From Casuarius casuarius (Eukaryota; Chordata; Aves; Casuariiformes; Casuariidae), in NCBI GenBank assembly GCA_003342895.1, contig PTFA01000020.1, positions 4,149,437-4,213,436 on the forward strand: DNA of 64,000 bases, read 5' to 3'. Within the stretch, counting starts at the first letter, position 1. Every line of letters begins with the position of its first letter. The notes beneath the pieces were generated by a model that saw only the letters and a list, made by a program, of their open reading frames with translations, made no database searches and was not told the DNA's origin. The position numbers and the translations under genes were made by a program. Positions 61,401 through 64,000 of the stretch are shown one piece after another.

Positions 61401-61412
61401 TTTATTAATAAA
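61401..61412. terminator. Palindromic, two-strand poly(A) signal
   Basis: TTTATTAATAAA is a perfect 12-base palindrome that presents AATAAA on each strand. On the + strand it is followed by TTTT, then a GT/T-rich stretch (61445-61460) suited to a cleavage downstream element, so it is the best candidate for the NOCT mRNA end. On the - strand it could serve a convergent transcript. In human, ELF2 converges on NOCT from this side. Confidence 0.6.
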
Positions 61413-62515
61413 AGTCTTTTAAAAAAGAAAGTAATGTCTCTACTGCTGTTTGTTTTATTTCCGTTTCCTAAATAGTTAATCTGTCTCAACTAGCGACTGA
61501 TTTAGCTGCAAACTGGGGTGATACCAACAAACTACCCCTTCCAGACCTTTTCCCTGACCCTTCAGTCCTAATTTTTTAACAAGTTGTCATGGCTGCTTTT
61601 CTTTCATGGCAAGTTTTCTTTCTCTAACTAGTATGCCCAGATTTCCCTATACCTGCACAGAAAGGTGTTACCTTTAGAGAAGTTAATTTGCTTTCTCCAG
61701 CAGCTGAAGATGAAGCCTAGACTTTAAATTACTGTGTAAGTATTTATCTTTCTAACAGTTACCTGGAGTTACAAACCAGGCCAAAATCCATCCCCAGATT
61801 ACACCCCAGCATGTATGTATTGCTCCCTGAGGGGGCTGCCAGAGCATGCTTACCGGAGCTGGCCCGTGTATTTGGTGCTTCTTTGGAAAACACAATTTGA
61901 AGAGGGAAAAAAGTGATAGTGGAGCATGCTTTACATCACCTACAAGTTGCTGTATTTGTGTTGGTGGGTGAAAGACAGTCTGGCAGCTGGAAGTCCCAAG
62001 TTCATCCACCCCTTTCAGGCAAAAGTGAGTGATGTGCCGTGTTGTGCAGCTGGAGCACTCTTTGCACAGGTTCCTCACCTTAGCGGGGAGAGGTGATGAC
62101 CTGCTCTGAGCAGAGGAGCTCAGGCCCCTCTGCCTGGGATGCTGGGCTCCTCTAGCAAATGGGGATTTAAAATTCCCCAGATAGAAAGGATTTTGCAACC
62201 AAGGGGGCCCAAATTTCTGGCTCAATACTTCTACTAGGCATATGTGGCACTCACTACTATGGGGCCTAGGGCCTCCTTCGGTTGTGCCTTCAAAAAGAGC
62301 ATATCTTTATCCTGTCCCTGGAAGGCAAAAATTCCTACTACCCTGCAGGATGGCAGACCTTTGCATCCCTGTCTTTTTCAGACTGGCTAGATCAAGACAG
62401 CTCCCTTCTCGCAGCACTTGGTGTTCGCAATTGCTTGCTGTGGGATGAAATGCAGTGCTTTAGGTTAAGGCTGCTCTTAGAATCTCTCTCAAAGGTCTTT
62501 AGTAAGAGGAGTACT

Positions 62516-62521
62516 AATAAA
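62516..62521 (+). terminator. Alternative distal poly(A) hexamer
   Basis: AATAAA occurs about 1.1 kb beyond the proximal candidate signal. It could mark an extended NOCT 3' UTR or be a chance match in AT-rich DNA. The downstream bases are only moderately T-rich. Confidence 0.25.
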
Positions 62522-62773
62522 ATTGCCTTTTAATGGAGGTATCTACGTGTCTGCACAGAACCACTTCTAAAAGCAGCACTGCAATGTATACCTATATGTT
62601 ACCTTTAATAAGTCAACGACTTGCTCATCTACCACAGAAAGTCACACCAGTAGTTAGAGCTTACATTGATTCCTTTGGGCAGTTTCCAGAAGAAATTACA
62701 GAAGAAATTACAGTTGCAGTAGAAGCCCATGATTTGAGAACAAGAATAATATTGTGTACTCAGAGCCATATTT

Positions 62774-62800
62774 AAAAAAAAAAAAAAGAAAAGAAAAGGC
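62774..62800 (+). repeat. Poly-A/AAAAG simple repeat
   Basis: Thirteen As followed by GAAAAGAAAAGG. Simple sequence in the NOCT downstream flank. Confidence 0.85.
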
Positions 62801-63642
62801 CTTACTTTCCCTTTTACCCGTGCAAAGCAGCTCCATTTTCCTAAGGATACCCAAGGGTGTTCATTAATGTGCTACTGCTTCACATCTGCCAGGGCACTGA
62901 TTATGATGAACTTTGTTTACTAATAAACCAGCAGAAGCCAAACTAAAGCACCTAAAAGATTCCCACCGTCACTCCCACAGAGTGGTGATACTTGGTATCT
63001 GAAAGATTCTTACACCACTTTGCTCAGACCCTTGCTTTCAACACTAACTCTCATGTGAAAGAAACCAAATTGCAGACATACAGCATGATTTCTATGCCAT
63101 TGCCATCACTCCAGAGTTTTTCTCAAGTGAAAAAGGGCTGAGATTCTTATTTCACTCTGGATACCTGATATTCAATTTCCACTGCTTCATGTCCTTAAAG
63201 GACAACTTTGAAGGCAGGGAGGGGGGAAGAAATGTGAAGAGGCTGGGGTATCTTCTCATCCTAGGGCAACTCGTAATAATATTATACTCAGGAAAGAAAT
63301 CACACACCCCTGCTAGAGCACAGGAGTGAAAATCCCGCTGTATTTTAATAGTTTAAAGGCAGACAAGTCTCAGCAAATAACTGATAACTTCCCAGTCCAT
63401 TCCAGCCTTTCGTGTCTGTGTGTTCATGTCCTTTCATGGCTATAAAATGTATTTTGTAGACTTACTCTTTTGGAAAGCTTAAGTGAAATATTGCCCTTGC
63501 TTTGTTTTTATTCTGCAAGAAGCAGGCCTGCAGCAGTGAAATGCTTCTGTGTGCTATAATTATTAGTAAATAATCATTTTTCTTAGGAAGAAGCAGGAAG
63601 CTTTTTTTTTCTTCTTCTTCTGTGTAGCAGTATGACCCTTAC

Positions 63643-63648
63643 AATAAA
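63643..63648 (+). terminator. Distal poly(A) hexamer with GT-rich downstream sequence
   Basis: AATAAA is followed within 30 bases by a TTCTTGTGGCTGTCTG stretch, a fair downstream element. It might end a long NOCT 3' UTR isoform or an unrelated transcript. There is no direct support from the rest of the window. Confidence 0.3.
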
Positions 63649-64000
63649 AATGTCTGCAACGCTATTCTTGTGGCTGTCTGCCCTATAAGCACGCTAAGGC
63701 TAAAAAAGATCTCAACAGATCCTTTGCTCTAATCTTAAATAAAAGCAGTATCAGCTTTAGCAGTGACACTTTTCCCTCACGCTCAAGGTAGCTGGAGGAA
63801 GAAATGACCCACTTGATTTGCTGAAAGGTAGAAGCTGCTGCAAGCTCATTAAAATATTCTCTCCCTTGGAGAACTATTAGATCAGCAGCAGATACTGTCA
63901 CTCAGATCTTTCCCACTTAATAATCTTAATACCTCCTATTTGAACTGTATGAGGCAGAAATTGAATTTAGCTTGTTCTGGCTGTGACAATCTTCATGCTT

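Larger units (their letters stand above)
60121..61430 (+). other. NOCT: Probable NOCT 3' untranslated region
   Basis: From the stop codon to the first canonical AATAAA on the + strand (61407) is about 1.3 kb, a reasonable 3' UTR length for this gene. The stretch is AT-rich, has no long coding frame, and holds an AU-rich element near 60484. A variant ATTAAA at 60432 could give a shorter form, and AATAAA signals at 62516 and 63643 could give longer ones. The end is inferred from sequence only. Confidence 0.6.
61430..64000. other. NOCT downstream flank
   Basis: No coding exon was recognised on either strand. In human, ELF2 lies downstream of NOCT on the opposite strand, so part of a minus-strand 3' UTR could be here, but I see no ELF2 protein sequence. 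The stretch has two further + strand AATAAA signals, a 12-base tandem duplication (AGAAGAAATTAC, about 62688-62711) and a poly-A repeat. Confidence 0.5.

Noticed and set aside
61430..64000. ELF2 coding exons on the minus strand
   Set aside because: Expected from human gene order, but no ETS-domain or other ELF2-like peptide is visible in any minus-strand frame. Only untranslated sequence could be present.

Overview
The window is eukaryotic, GC-variable and gene-poor. It contains one gene that can be read with confidence: nocturnin (NOCT, also called CCRN4L), on the + strand, with recognisable parts from about 51.8 kb to 61.4 kb. Exons 2 and 3 join in frame and give 365 residues from an internal Met, the length of the human protein counted from its internal Met67, and all known catalytic and NADP(H)-contact residues are present. 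Small introns, few interspersed repeats, ancient CR1/MIR-like fossils with no fresh mammalian SINEs or LINEs, and a nocturnin sequence of sauropsid character suggest a bird, or less likely another archosaur. That assignment is an inference.

Layout. 1-51.0 kb is intergenic DNA upstream of NOCT. I find no convincing protein-coding gene or RNA gene there. It holds worn repeat fossils (about 4.5, 5.2, 12.8, 20.6, 25.7-26.3, 31.4, 33.1 and 49.3 kb), simple repeats, and several CpG-dense patches with no visible gene (about 18.7-19.1, 23.4-23.6, 34.5-34.7 and 40.9-41.7 kb). From 51.03 to 51.21 kb lies a six-copy 30-bp minisatellite directly against the NOCT CpG-island promoter (51.2-52.25 kb). The promoter has two CRE-like TGACGTC sites 31 bp apart and is broken by a 412-base assembly gap that hides most of exon 1. 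Just after the gap, a strong splice donor in the right phase marks the probable end of exon 1. Intron 1 (about 6 kb) has a second CpG-rich cluster at 57.0-57.3 kb that could be an alternative promoter. Exon 2 (57895-58164), intron 2 (1.1 kb) and exon 3 (59285-60120 to the stop) follow.

The 3' UTR carries an AU-rich element and probably ends at a palindromic poly(A) signal at 61.40-61.41 kb that reads AATAAA on both strands. In human the next gene downstream, ELF2, converges on NOCT, so the last 2.6 kb could hold part of a minus-strand 3' UTR, but no ELF2 coding exon is visible.

About 80 isolated single-base Ns are scattered through the window. They look like masked ambiguous or heterozygous positions. 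They thin out after the promoter and are absent from the final 4.9 kb.

No previously undescribed gene system is evident. The best leads are regulatory: the promoter minisatellite, the paired CREs, the possible second promoter, the bidirectional poly(A) palindrome and the orphan CpG islands.
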